From assembly GCF_003634935.1 (NCBI RefSeq), contig NZ_RBXO01000001.1:3125501-3189500 (forward strand): a stretch of DNA of 64,000 nucleotides. The letters run 5' to 3'. Below the pieces are notes generated by a model. That model was not told the origin of the DNA. It saw nothing but the letters and a program-made list of their open reading frames with translations, and made no database searches. Each line of letters starts with the position of its first letter. Positions within the stretch are counted from its first letter, which is position 1. The position numbers and the translations under genes are program-made. Shown here piece after piece: positions 41,244 to 56,769 of the stretch. Source of the stretch: Saccharothrix australiensis (GTDB lineage: Bacteria > Actinomycetota > Actinomycetes > Mycobacteriales > Pseudonocardiaceae).

Positions 41244-42443
41244 TCACCAGCCGCTGTTCTGCCAGCCGGTGCCGAGGTAGACCTGGTCGAACCCGTTGCC
41301 GTCGTTGTCGTCGGTGTACGCGACGGTGATCAGGCCCCACGCGTCGACACCGATCGCCGGCTCGTCCTGCCGTCCCGTGGTGGTCCGGTCGGTGGCCTGC
41401 CGGGGCAGCCTGCCCTCGACCGACCCGTCCGCGTTGAGGCCCTGCGTGTGCACGTCGGACGCGACCACCGAGGTGACCACGACGCCGCGCTGGTCGTCGA
41501 TGCCGACCTGGGGGTCGAGGCCGGGCACCAGGGTGTCCACAGTGGACTGGGCGGTGCCGTCGGCCGCGAACGAGCGGACCCCGGTCAGGGCGGTGCCGGT
41601 GTGGTCGGTCTCCCAGGCCACCACGAAGTCGCCGGCGAAGTTCGCCGCCACCGACGCGTGCCGCTGCTGCCCGCCGCCGCTCGCGTTCACGACGCCCTGC
41701 GCGAGCTTCACCCCGCCGGACGGGGTGAGCACCTTGCGGCCGACGTTGGAGAAGCCGTTGCCGTCACCGTCCTCGTCCCACACGACGACCGCGTTGCCCG
41801 CCGCGCCCATCGCCACGTCCGGACGCCGGTGCGCGCCGCCCGCCGCGTGCACCTGCGCCTCGTAGGTCTTGGCCGTCACGGACGCGAAACCCGCCACCCG
41901 CACGGTCGGCTCGGTGGCGGACTGCTCGTCCTCCCACACCACGGCGAACCCGGCGGTGTCCGGGTCGGCGGCCACCGCCGGGGAGCTCTGCTGCCCGGCG
42001 ACCGAGGCGTTGGCCGTCGCCGAACCCGCGATCGTGCCGTCGGTCCGGACGACCCGCACGGCGATGTTGTAGTACCCGTTGCCGTCCGGGTCCTCCGACC
42101 AGACCACGACCGCGCTGCCGTCGTCGTGCAGCGACACGTCGGGCTGCACGTGCCGCCAGTCGCCGGTGCCGCCGGCGGACAGCTTCTTCTCGTACCGCGA
42201 CACGCCGTCCTTGAACAACCTGATCCACACGTCGCTGTGCACGGGGTCGGCGGGGTTCGCCGGGTCGCGGTCGTCCTCCCACACCACGGCCGTGTACCCG
42301 GTGCGGACGGCCGACACGGCGGCGTTGTCCTGGTCGCCGGTCGCGGTGGAGTTGGCGGTGGTCCAGGTCACGGCGGCGGACGCGGTGCCGGTGCCGGCGC
42401 AGAGCAGCCCGAGCGCGGCGGTCAGGGCGAGGATCTTCTTCAT
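41244..42443 (-). CDS. Secreted beta-propeller-like repeat protein, PhoD partner
   Basis: The protein has 399 aa with signal peptide MKKILALTAALGLLCAGTGTASA. About six copies of a repeat of 50-60 residues have the form AVVWEDD.D..GNG or VVVWSEDPDGNG (examples: YTAVVWEDDRDPANP, SAVVVWSEDPDGNGYY, FAVVWEDEQSA, AVVVWDEDGDGNGFSN, FVVAWETDHTG, ITVAYTDDNDGNGFDQ). The Asp/Asn/Gly loops look calcium-binding, and the repeats suggest a beta-propeller. It overlaps the phosphodiesterase gene by ATGA, so the two secreted proteins are made together. Function unknown. Confidence 0.8.
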   Translation of the reverse strand: MKKILALTAALGLLCAGTGTASAAVTWTTANSTATGDQDNAAVSAVRTGYTAVVWEDDRDPANPADPVHSDVWIRLFKDGVSRYEKKLSAGGTGDWRHVQPDVSLHDDGSAVVVWSEDPDGNGYYNIAVRVVRTDGTIAGSATANASVAGQQSSPAVAADPDTAGFAVVWEDEQSATEPTVRVAGFASVTAKTYEAQVHAAGGAHRRPDVAMGAAGNAVVVWDEDGDGNGFSNVGRKVLTPSGGVKLAQGVVNASGGGQQRHASVAANFAGDFVVAWETDHTGTALTGVRSFAADGTAQSTVDTLVPGLDPQVGIDDQRGVVVTSVVASDVHTQGLNADGSVEGRLPRQATDRTTTGRQDEPAIGVDAWGLITVAYTDDNDGNGFDQVYLGTGWQNSGW

Positions 42444-43951
42444 GGCGCCTGCAATCCGGGGTTGCCCGCCTCGATGACGTAGCTGCGCAACGTCCGGACG
42501 GGGTAGTCGCGCGTGGTGACCTTGTCCACGAACCGGAAGTCGACCGCCACCCGGCTCGGGGTGGTGACGGTGCGGACGTAGCCGCGCAGGTTCTTGTAGA
42601 ACTTGATGTGCGGGTTGAGGCTGGACAGGGCGTCGTCGGCGGCGTTGCCGTCGCCGCCGGAGGTCACCGAGGTGGTGACGAGTTCGGTGCCGACGATCCG
42701 GTCCTGCGTCCGGTAGTCCGCCATCAGGTCGCACGCCCACGACCGGTGCACGTCACCGGTCAGCACCACGGTGTTGCGCAGCCCCGCCGCGTCCCAGCCG
42801 CGCTGGAGCCGGTCGCGGTTGGCGCTGTAGCCGTCCCAGCCGTCCATCGACTTCGCGCCGTCCGCCGACGCGAGCCGCTGCGCGAAGAACACCTGCTGGC
42901 CGAGGAGGTCCCAGGTGCCGAGCCGCTGCCGCATCCCGTCGAGCAGCCAGCGCTCCTGCGCCGCGCCGGTGAGGGTGCGGGCCGGGTCGTCGGCCTCCGG
43001 GCACACCTTGGTGCCGTCACCGCACGCCTGGTCGTCGCGGTACTGGCGGGTGTCGAGCATGTGGAACGTGGCCAGGCTGCCCCACCGCACGCGGCGGTAG
43101 AGCTGCATGTCCTCCGCCACAGGTGCTTGCGCGGCCCGCAGCGGCATGTGCTCGTAGTACGCCTTGTACGCCGCCGCCCGCCGTGCCCGGAAGTCACCGG
43201 CGGGCGAGCCGTCGTCGCGGATCAGGTCGGCGTAGTTGTTCTCGACCTCATGATCATCCCAGACCGGCAGCCACGGCGCGGCGGCGTGCGCGGCCTGGAG
43301 GTCCGGGTCGGTCTTGTACTGCGCGTGCCGCACGCGGTAGTCGGCCAGGCTCGAAATCTCGGGGCCGGGCGCGTGCTTGCGGACGTTCGTGGTGGACGCC
43401 GCGCCCTCGTAGATGTAGTCGCCCAGGTGCAGGATGAGGTGCGGGTTCTCCTCGGCCATGCGGCGGTACGCGGTGAAGTAGCCGGCCTCGTAGTGCGAGC
43501 ACGACGTGAACAGCATCGTCAGCGCGGGCGAGGTGCCGGGCGCGGGCGCGGTGACGGCCCGGCCGACCGGCGAGACGAACCCCAGCGCGCGGAACCGGTA
43601 GAAGTACTCCCGGCCGGGCTGGAGGCCGTCGACCTCGACGTGGACGCTGTGCGCCCACGCCTGCACGGCGGTGACGGCGCCGGACCGCACGACCTGCGTG
43701 AACCGCTGGTCGGTGGCGACCTGCCAGTCCACGGCGACGTTCGCGGCCGACATGCCGCCGAGGCCGTCGGGGTCGAGGGGGCTGGGCGCGAGGCGCGTCC
43801 AGAGCACGAAGCCGTCCGGTGCGGGCTCACCGGACGCGACGCCGAGCGTGAACGGGTAGGCGACGGCGCTTGCGGACGGGGTGGCGAGGACCGTGACGCC
43901 GGCACTGGCGATGCCGCCGGCGATCAGGGTTCGCCGTGTCAGTGGGGACAT
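42440..43951 (-). CDS. phoD: PhoD-type alkaline phosphatase/phosphodiesterase
   Basis: The protein has 503 aa. The twin-arginine signal RRTLIAGGIASAGVTVLATPSASA is followed by an N-terminal beta domain (FTLGVASGEPAPDGFVLWTRLAP) and the metallophosphatase core: FTSCSHYEAGYFTAY, LILHLGDYIYEGA, WDDHEVENNYADL and VVLTGDVHRSWACD. These are the Ca/Fe ligand motifs of PhoD. It is exported folded through Tat and releases phosphate from diesters such as teichoic acid or phospholipid. No Pho box was looked for beyond visual inspection. The adjacent repeat protein is encoded in the same transcript. Confidence 0.95.
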   Translation of the reverse strand: MSPLTRRTLIAGGIASAGVTVLATPSASAVAYPFTLGVASGEPAPDGFVLWTRLAPSPLDPDGLGGMSAANVAVDWQVATDQRFTQVVRSGAVTAVQAWAHSVHVEVDGLQPGREYFYRFRALGFVSPVGRAVTAPAPGTSPALTMLFTSCSHYEAGYFTAYRRMAEENPHLILHLGDYIYEGAASTTNVRKHAPGPEISSLADYRVRHAQYKTDPDLQAAHAAAPWLPVWDDHEVENNYADLIRDDGSPAGDFRARRAAAYKAYYEHMPLRAAQAPVAEDMQLYRRVRWGSLATFHMLDTRQYRDDQACGDGTKVCPEADDPARTLTGAAQERWLLDGMRQRLGTWDLLGQQVFFAQRLASADGAKSMDGWDGYSANRDRLQRGWDAAGLRNTVVLTGDVHRSWACDLMADYRTQDRIVGTELVTTSVTSGGDGNAADDALSSLNPHIKFYKNLRGYVRTVTTPSRVAVDFRFVDKVTTRDYPVRTLRSYVIEAGNPGLQAP

Positions 43952-44415
43952 ACGCCGTGCGTACACCCGGAAGGTGATTTCCGGCCGGCTTTCAGGTGTA
44001 CATGCGGGTGTCAAGCGCCGTGGGTGGGGATTGCCGAACGTGTGAACGGGCTACCGCGGTAGGTGGTCGGCGAGGACTGCGCACGCACGTGGACGCTCGG
44101 CTACGACGACTCGCGCCGGACCACAGGAGCCGTGCACGACGACCGAGCCCGCCGACGGCCGCCGTTCCATCCGTCCACAAAGGACATGCGACGGAACTGC
44201 CCGATCGGCCCGCCACCCCCGCGTCGCCACCGGCCGTTCAGCGGCGGGTCGCCACGAGTTGGCCGTCCCGTTGCCCCGCTTGGGAAAACTTGATCATACC
44301 GGCGTTCGGTGGGTGGTCTTGGGCCGGACGGGTGAACCGGCCGGCCTCCGGGTAACGACGCGTCCCGGTCGGTCGACAGCAAGACCACCGACGCGGTGTT
44401 CAGGGGGATCAGGCC
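43952..44415. other. Divergent promoter region of phoD and the protease-nuclease gene
   Basis: This 464-bp stretch has no gene. It contains a 12-bp palindrome CTACCGCGGTAG (44051-44062) and AT-richer segments at 43975-44040 and 44285-44320 (around TTGATCATACC). Either could hold promoters; I cannot fix exact -35/-10 pairs. Confidence 0.4.
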
Positions 44416-46245
44416 ATGAAGGCGAAGAAGAAGAACGACGCGCTGCTGCCCGCGCTCCGGCGGTTCGTGCGCACCAAAGGCTCCGAGTACCTGCGCGACG
44501 GCAACGTCTCCTCGATCGGCATCGGCTACAAGGTCGAGGACGGCAAGCCGACCGACGAGATCGCCATCCAGTTCACGGTACGGCGGAAGGCCGAGCCGGA
44601 GGCGTTGAGCGCCCTGGGCACCGCGCTGTTGCCCGAGGCCATCACCGTGGACGGGGTCGCGGTCCCGACCGACGTGCTGGAGCGCGACTACCGCACCGAC
44701 TTCCACGTCGTGTCGGAACGCGCGTCCGACGACCGCAAGAGCCGCCTCGACCCGGTGGCCCCCGGCGCCAGCGTCGGCCACGTCAACGTCGCGGCGGGCA
44801 CCGTGGGCTGCGTCGTCTACGACCGCGTCGACGGCACGCCGTACGTCCTGTCGAACTGGCACGTCCTGCACGGCCCGGACGGCGCGCTCGGCGACGTGGT
44901 GGTCCAGCCCGGCCCGCACGACGACAACCGGGTCGAGCGCAACCGGCTGGGCAGGCTCGTCCGCTCGCACCTGGGCGCGGCGGGCGACTGCGCGATCGCG
45001 ACCATCGAGGACCGGGAGTTCGTCTGCGACATCCTGGAGCTGGGCGTGGCCGTCGACCGGATCGGCGAGCCGGAACTGGGCGACAAGGTCGTCAAGAGCG
45101 GTCGGACGACCGGTGTGACGCACGGGATCGTGCGCCGCGTCGACGCCATCGTGAAGCTCGACTACGGCGGCTCGGTGGGCGAGCGGGAGATCGGCTGCTT
45201 CGAGATCGGGCCCGACCCGGCGCGACCCGCGCCCGGCGGCGAGATCAGCACGGGCGGCGACTCGGGCAGCGCGTGGGTGTTCAAGTCCGCCAACGGCCGG
45301 ACCGGCAAGACGCTGGCGGGCCTGCACTTCGGCGGTGAGGTGGGCGGCAGCGCCGACGAGCACGCGCTCGCGTGCCTGCCGCGGTCGGTGTTCGAGAAGC
45401 TGGGCGTCACGATCACGCCGCCGAAGCCGGAGGCGTTGGCGAAGAAGGGCTTCTCGGCCGACTTCCTCGGCGTCCGGGTCGGCGTGCCGGTGCTGGGGGC
45501 GGCGGCCGAGGCGGACGCCGTGCGGGTGGACGGCTCGGTGGTGGTGGACTACACGCACTTCTCGCTCGCGCAGAGCAAGTCGCGCCGGTTCGCGTTCTGG
45601 GTGGCGTGGAACATCGACGGGCGGACCCTGAAGTCGATCAACCGCAGCGGCATCCCGTTCGTGCTGGACCCGCGCATCCCGGCCGAGTTCCAGGTCGGCG
45701 ACGAGCTGTACCGGGGCAACCGGCTCGACCGCGGCCACCTGGCGCGCCGCGCGGACCTGCTGTGGGGCGCCAAGGCGGAAGCGGAGCAGGCCAACGTGGA
45801 CTCGTTCTACTTCACCAACATCACGCCCCAGATGGACGACTTCAACCAGAGCGCGCGCCGGGGGCTGTGGGGCAGGCTGGAGGACGCGGTGCTGGCCGAC
45901 GCCGAGGTGGACGACCTGAAGGTCAGCGTCTACGGCGGACCGGTCTTCCGGGACGACGACCGGGTGTTCCGGGGCGTGCGGCTGCCGCGCGAGTACTGGA
46001 AGGTCATCGCGTTCGTGGCGCAGGGGGTGCTCAAGGCGCGGGCGTTCGTGCTGACCCAGCACCTCGACCAGTTGGAGGCGCTGGAGCTGGACGAGTTCCG
46101 GGTGTACCAGGTGACGGTCGCCGAGGTGGAGGAGCGGTGCGGCTTCACGTTCCCGGAGGCGTTGCGGGCCGCCGACACGCTGGTGGTGCCGGAGTCCCTG
46201 GCGGAGCGGCGGCCGCTCGACGCGCTGGAATCGATCCAGTGGTGA
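44416..46245 (+). CDS. Fusion of trypsin-like serine protease and DNA/RNA non-specific endonuclease
   Basis: The protein has 609 aa with no signal peptide, starting MKAKKKNDALLPALRRFVR after AGGGGGATCAGGCC. Residues about 1-335 form a chymotrypsin-fold domain: YVLSNWHVLHG (His), AGDCAIATIED (Asp), KSGRTTGVTHG and STGGDSGSAWV (Ser). Residues about 370-600 form a NucA/EndoG-type nuclease: YTHFSLAQSKSRRFAFWVAWNIDG, NRLDRGHLARRADL (DRGH catalytic motif) and FYFTNITPQMDDFNQSA (metal-binding Asn), then KVSVYGGPVF and YWKVIAFV. Both active sites look intact. A cytosolic protease joined to a nuclease suggests a self-activating effector, possibly defence or cell death. That role is inference. Confidence 0.88.
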   Translation: MKAKKKNDALLPALRRFVRTKGSEYLRDGNVSSIGIGYKVEDGKPTDEIAIQFTVRRKAEPEALSALGTALLPEAITVDGVAVPTDVLERDYRTDFHVVSERASDDRKSRLDPVAPGASVGHVNVAAGTVGCVVYDRVDGTPYVLSNWHVLHGPDGALGDVVVQPGPHDDNRVERNRLGRLVRSHLGAAGDCAIATIEDREFVCDILELGVAVDRIGEPELGDKVVKSGRTTGVTHGIVRRVDAIVKLDYGGSVGEREIGCFEIGPDPARPAPGGEISTGGDSGSAWVFKSANGRTGKTLAGLHFGGEVGGSADEHALACLPRSVFEKLGVTITPPKPEALAKKGFSADFLGVRVGVPVLGAAAEADAVRVDGSVVVDYTHFSLAQSKSRRFAFWVAWNIDGRTLKSINRSGIPFVLDPRIPAEFQVGDELYRGNRLDRGHLARRADLLWGAKAEAEQANVDSFYFTNITPQMDDFNQSARRGLWGRLEDAVLADAEVDDLKVSVYGGPVFRDDDRVFRGVRLPREYWKVIAFVAQGVLKARAFVLTQHLDQLEALELDEFRVYQVTVAEVEERCGFTFPEALRAADTLVVPESLAERRPLDALESIQW

Positions 46246-46296
46246 CCCCGGCCTGAGGCGGGGGCGGGCGGTCGGGGCGCGGCCGGCCGCGGGGTT

Positions 46297-46332
46297 CCGG
46301 GCTCGTGCCGGGCGGGTGCGGCACGAGCCCGG
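46297..46332 (+). terminator. Strong hairpin terminator with T tract
   Basis: CCGGGCTCGTGCCG (46297-46310) and CGGCACGAGCCCGG (46319-46332) make a perfect 14-bp stem with an 8-base loop, followed by CGCCGTTTT. It lies 52 bases after the protease-nuclease stop and is the best intrinsic terminator in the window. Confidence 0.85.
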
Positions 46333-46367
46333 CGCCGTTTTCGGTCGGTCGGGCGGACGGCGGCCCG

Positions 46368-46640
46368 ATGCGCTGGAGAGCGCGCACCATGTTCGCCGCT
46401 CTCGTGGCCCACGGTCACGCCTCTCCGTCCATACCGCCGGCCCTGGCGGAGGCGTTCGCCGGCGCACCGCCCACGGACGAGGGCGTCGGCCACGTCCTGC
46501 CGCGCAGCCGGGTGGCGGACCTGCGACCCTTGCTCACGAGCGTCGACCTGCTCGTCCACGACATCGCGACCCCGGGCGCCGGTCTCGCGGCGGCACTGGC
46601 CGGGTGCCGAGCGTCGGCCACACTGGAGTCGGGGTGCTGA
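46368..46640 (+). CDS. Small hypothetical ORF
   Basis: The ORF has 90 aa from ATG 46368, with no good ribosome site. Third-position GC is high through most of the frame (as in real genes here), and the product has a hydrophobic pattern (RVADLRPLLTSVDLLVHDIATPGAGLAAALAGC). No family was recognised. It could be a degraded remnant or a non-coding chance frame. Confidence 0.3.
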   Translation: MRWRARTMFAALVAHGHASPSIPPALAEAFAGAPPTDEGVGHVLPRSRVADLRPLLTSVDLLVHDIATPGAGLAAALAGCRASATLESGC

Positions 46641-46756
46641 CCGAATCGGTCCGTCGGATCGGCGGCGCGCCTGCCTCCGGTGGGCCGGGTCGGTTCACCG
46701 GTGGCCGCCGGGCCGCCTTCCTGCGGGTGCCCGGTGAGGGCCGTTCGCGGTGGTCG

Positions 46757-49442
<2,686 letters not shown>

Positions 49443-49611
49443 TCGGGCGCGCACGGGTCCGGGCCGCGCCGTCCCTGTGCGGGTCGACGCGGCCCGGCTC
49501 TTCCGGCCCGTCCGCCATCGATCCGGTCGGCGCGACCCCGAGCACCCGAGCGCGGTCAGGACGGGGCTCGGGGCCGCCGACCGGACCGCCGGTCGACCCG
49601 GAGCGGGCGAC

Positions 49612-49644
49612 GGCCCTGCCGGGCGCCGAGGCACCGGCAGGGCC
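49612..49644 (-). terminator. Hairpin terminator of the peroxidase-DoxX operon
   Basis: GGCCCTGCCGG (49612-49622) and CCGGCAGGGCC (49634-49644) form a perfect 11-bp stem, 8 bases beyond the DoxX stop on the minus strand. It may also serve the exporter gene on the other strand. Confidence 0.65.
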
Positions 49645-49651
49645 GCCCGAA

Positions 49652-50131
49652 TCACCGACCGTCCGGTCGGCGGTGGCCGAGCAACATCAGCACGGCGCAG
49701 AGGAGCACCAGGTTCTTCAGCACGAACTCGCCGTCGGCGGTCAGCAGCAACGGGTTGCCGTCCGACCACGCCAGCGACGGCGCGGTGACGAACACCAGGA
49801 ACGTCCCCGCCAGGTGGCCCCCGGTCACGACGAGCGTGATCCGCCGGAACCGCCCGATCACCAGCGCCGCCCCGAGCAGGACCTCCACCGAACCCAGGGC
49901 GGGCAGCAGCAGGCCCTGCGGCACGAACGGCAGCGTGGCGCTCAGCAGCTCGGCGACCGGCGACCGGTCGACCACCTTCAGCAGCCCGAACCACACGAAC
50001 ACCAGACCGATCACCACTCGCAGCGCGGGCGGCGCGAACCGGCGCAGCCCCTGTTCGACCCGGTCCCACCACGTCGGCGGCGGCGGCTCCGGTCTGACCT
50101 CCTCGACCTCGTAATCGCGTGTCGTCGACAT
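49652..50131 (-). CDS. DoxX-like membrane protein
   Basis: The protein has 159 aa. A cytosolic N-terminus (TTRDYEVEEVRPEPPPPTWWDRVEQGLRRFAPP) is followed by four helices: ALRVVIGLVFVWFGLLKVV, GLLLPALGSVEVLLGAALVIG, RITLVVTGGHLAGTFLVFVTA and VLKNLVLLCAVLMLLG. The VWFGxLK and GSVEVLLGAAL segments are DoxX family signs. Its ATG follows the peroxidase stop by one base (TGACATG), so translation is coupled. In mycobacteria DoxX forms a membrane oxidoreductase complex. Confidence 0.85.
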   Translation of the reverse strand: MSTTRDYEVEEVRPEPPPPTWWDRVEQGLRRFAPPALRVVIGLVFVWFGLLKVVDRSPVAELLSATLPFVPQGLLLPALGSVEVLLGAALVIGRFRRITLVVTGGHLAGTFLVFVTAPSLAWSDGNPLLLTADGEFVLKNLVLLCAVLMLLGHRRPDGR

Positions 50132-50132
50132 G

Positions 50133-51776
50133 TCAGTCCCCCAACGGGTTGAGCAGGTCGGCCTTGCCCTCGAAGGCGAACAGCAGCAGGTCGGTCATCC
50201 GGAACGTCTCGGCGTCCGGCCCGAACACCGGCCGCCACGACGGCTCCCGGACGATCGACGTGCGCGACACCTCCATCGACCGGTGGAACACCTCGGCCAC
50301 GATGCGACCGCCCACCGGGCCGAGCAGGCCGTTGTGGAACTCGGCCTCCCGCAGGATGTAGAACCACAGCGGCGTGTGCTCCACGACCGCCGCGCGCTGC
50401 TCGTCGGTCAGCGAGTCCAGCGTCACGCCCTGGTTGCCGTCGAGGATCTGCTCGGCGGTGAGCGCGCTCTCGTTGAACAGCGACGCCATCTGCTGACCGC
50501 TGGCCAGCTTCACCATGTTCGCCCTGGTGAGGTTGCGGAAGGCCAGGTTGCGGTGGATCGCCGGGAACGTCGTGCCGCGCCCGTCGAACGTGCCCGCCGG
50601 CAGCAGCGTGAGCGGGTTGACCAGCAGCGTGTCGACCCGCTTGGTGATGTTGCCGCCACCCGCGCCGGGCACCAGGTCCGGCCGCCCGGCCTCGGTGAAG
50701 TCGTACAGCCTGCGGAAGTCGGCGATCCAGTTGGTCGGCAGCCGGTCGACACCGGCCACGGTCGGGTCGTCCTGGTCGGTGCCGGGCTGGAAGTTGCCGC
50801 TGGTGCCGCTGAAGGCGAACAGCAGGTCCAGGCCGGCGATGCCGCCCTCGCCGCCGGCGCTGTTGAACACCCGGTTCCACTGGTAGGCCGCCCGGATCAT
50901 GCTGTGGCCCAGCCGGTACGCCGCCACCGAGAACTCCAGCGGCATCGTCGCCTCCTGCGACGTGCCCCGGCCGGTCTCGAAGAACTTCCGGCCGTTGGTG
51001 AACACGTCGTCCACGATCGCCGGCTCGACGATGCGCGGCAGGTGGTCGGTGCGCAGCATCCACTGGTAGTGGCGCACGACCTGCGCGCGCGCCGCCTCGA
51101 ACAGCCGCTGCCCGGTCAGCCCGGTCAGCGCCAGCTCGTCGACCACCCGGTTGTGGAACCGGATGAACGCCAGGTGGGTCTGCGCGACGACCAGGTTCTC
51201 GTCGTTGCGGAGGTCCGGGATGAGCGCGCGCCTGCGGTCGGCGCCGGTCGCCCCGGAACCCGCGCGCGGCAGGTCGAACCCGTCGAGCTCGACGTCCGTC
51301 AGGTCCGCCGGGAACAGCGGCTTGGACGTCCGGCCGATCTTGAGCTTGACCTGGTCGGCGGCGTAGCAGACGCGGTCGGTCGGGTCGAGCGGGCCCCGGC
51401 CGTAGACCGAGTCCAGGTCGAGCGCGGGCGACCGGCCCTGCACGAGGTCGTCGAGGTTGACGTCCCCGCCGAGCTGGGTCTCCGTGCGGTCCATCGTGAG
51501 GTCGTGGTCGACGAACTGGCCGAGGTAGGTGAACCCGGCCGGGATCGCGGGGTCCGCGGAGTCCGGCTGAGTCGGCTCCTCCGCCGTCATGGCGGTGGCC
51601 AGGGCGACCCTGACGTCCTCGGGCGTCTGCACGCCCTCGGGCCCCAGTCGCGAGAACCGGAAGCTCCGCAGCTCCTCCACGGTCAGCGGACGCCGGCTGG
51701 CGGGCTCCTGGTTCCGGTCGAACTCCAGCACCCCCTCGCCTACGACGAAGAAGCTCTTCACGCCGTGGTGCTTCAA
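50133..51776 (-). CDS. Haem peroxidase of the animal (peroxidase-cyclooxygenase) type
   Basis: The protein has 547 aa. The start codon is TTG 51776, chosen because GGGGGAGG lies 5 bases upstream and the frame begins MKHHGVKSFFVVGEGV. The distal haem site is FTYLGQFVDHDLTMDRT (His in DHD), with a Ca-binding-like region and the proximal site YRLGHSMIRAAYQWN. It lacks a signal peptide. Bacterial members (peroxicin-type) oxidise lipids, halides or small phenols with peroxide. It is coupled with DoxX downstream, which may link it to the membrane or to redox stress. Confidence 0.9.
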   Translation of the reverse strand: MKHHGVKSFFVVGEGVLEFDRNQEPASRRPLTVEELRSFRFSRLGPEGVQTPEDVRVALATAMTAEEPTQPDSADPAIPAGFTYLGQFVDHDLTMDRTETQLGGDVNLDDLVQGRSPALDLDSVYGRGPLDPTDRVCYAADQVKLKIGRTSKPLFPADLTDVELDGFDLPRAGSGATGADRRRALIPDLRNDENLVVAQTHLAFIRFHNRVVDELALTGLTGQRLFEAARAQVVRHYQWMLRTDHLPRIVEPAIVDDVFTNGRKFFETGRGTSQEATMPLEFSVAAYRLGHSMIRAAYQWNRVFNSAGGEGGIAGLDLLFAFSGTSGNFQPGTDQDDPTVAGVDRLPTNWIADFRRLYDFTEAGRPDLVPGAGGGNITKRVDTLLVNPLTLLPAGTFDGRGTTFPAIHRNLAFRNLTRANMVKLASGQQMASLFNESALTAEQILDGNQGVTLDSLTDEQRAAVVEHTPLWFYILREAEFHNGLLGPVGGRIVAEVFHRSMEVSRTSIVREPSWRPVFGPDAETFRMTDLLLFAFEGKADLLNPLGD

Positions 51777-51870
51777 ATCTGCCTCCCCCTTGCTTCGTCC
51801 GAAGATCCCCCCGGACAGGTGGGCGCGCCCCCCGGCGCGCTCCCCTCATTGATACAGGGGTCGACCGCCA

Positions 51871-51888
51871 TTCGATGGATACATCGAA
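51871..51888. promoter_or_regulatory. Operator-like palindrome before the peroxidase gene
   Basis: TTCGATG-GATA-CATCGAA is a perfect 7-bp inverted repeat with a 4-bp spacer, in AT-rich DNA (followed by AATTTATTCC) about 95 bp upstream of the peroxidase start. It may bind a dimeric regulator; which one is unknown. Confidence 0.55.
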
Positions 51889-52168
51889 ATTTATTCCTGA
51901 ACGCCGGTCACATAGCTGAATGATCGATCGACCGGGGAGGTCGTGGATCGACCGAGCGTGCACGGCGCGCCGGGCGCAACCGCCGACGGGGTGGTGACCA
52001 CCGCCGCCCACCAGCCCGGACGTCGTCCGACGACGCGGCCCGCGACCCGGTCGGAGGATCGGGCCGCGGGCCGACGACGTGCTCGGGACCGCCGCGTTCC
52101 GAACCGCGCGGGACGGGTGGTCGGCGCCGCCGCCGCGGACCGCGATCACCGCCGTGCCCGATCACCGG

Positions 52169-52271
52169 CGGTGGAACTCCGCTATTCCAAGATCAATTCT
52201 CAAGATCGGTTCTCGGGAATGCAAGCGGGGGTGTGTGCGCGTTATGCCAAGATCGGCTCGGAATTCCACCG
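52169..52271. repeat. Short element bounded by 13-bp inverted repeats
   Basis: CGGTGGAACTCCG (52169-52181) and CGGAATTCCACCG (52259-52271) are inverted copies with one mismatch, 77 bp apart. The interior is AT-richer than the surroundings and holds the word AAGATC three times. It touches the 3' end of the peptidase gene. Size and termini are MITE-like, but no flanking target duplication was recognised. Confidence 0.5.
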
Positions 52272-52272
52272 G

Positions 52273-56661
<4,389 letters not shown>

Positions 56662-56696
56662 GGCAGCTCCTTCCGGCTGTGACGGACGTCTCAATG

Positions 56697-56746
56697 CTAT
56701 CCGGAGGGGCCTCCGGATAGGTTCGGGGCAGCGGAGGAGCCTCCGC
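56697..56746. promoter_or_regulatory. Two TetR operators between regulator and SDR genes
   Basis: CTATCCGGAGG-GG-CCTCCGGATAG (56697-56720) has perfect 11-bp arms. GCGGAGG-AG-CCTCCGC (56731-56746) repeats its central part with 7-bp arms. Both share CGGAGG-N2-CCTCCG, 34 bp centre to centre before the first codon of the SDR gene. Predicted binding sites of the divergent TetR. Confidence 0.82.
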
Positions 56747-56769
56747 TTCAGGGTACTGAGGGGAACATT

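Larger units (their letters stand above)
51777..52272. other. Gene-free region between peroxidase promoter and peptidase 3' end
   Basis: This 496-bp stretch has no gene. It contains the peroxidase promoter region with a 7+7 palindrome (51871-51888), a GC-rich middle without features, and a low-GC segment bounded by inverted repeats (52169-52271). Confidence 0.5.
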
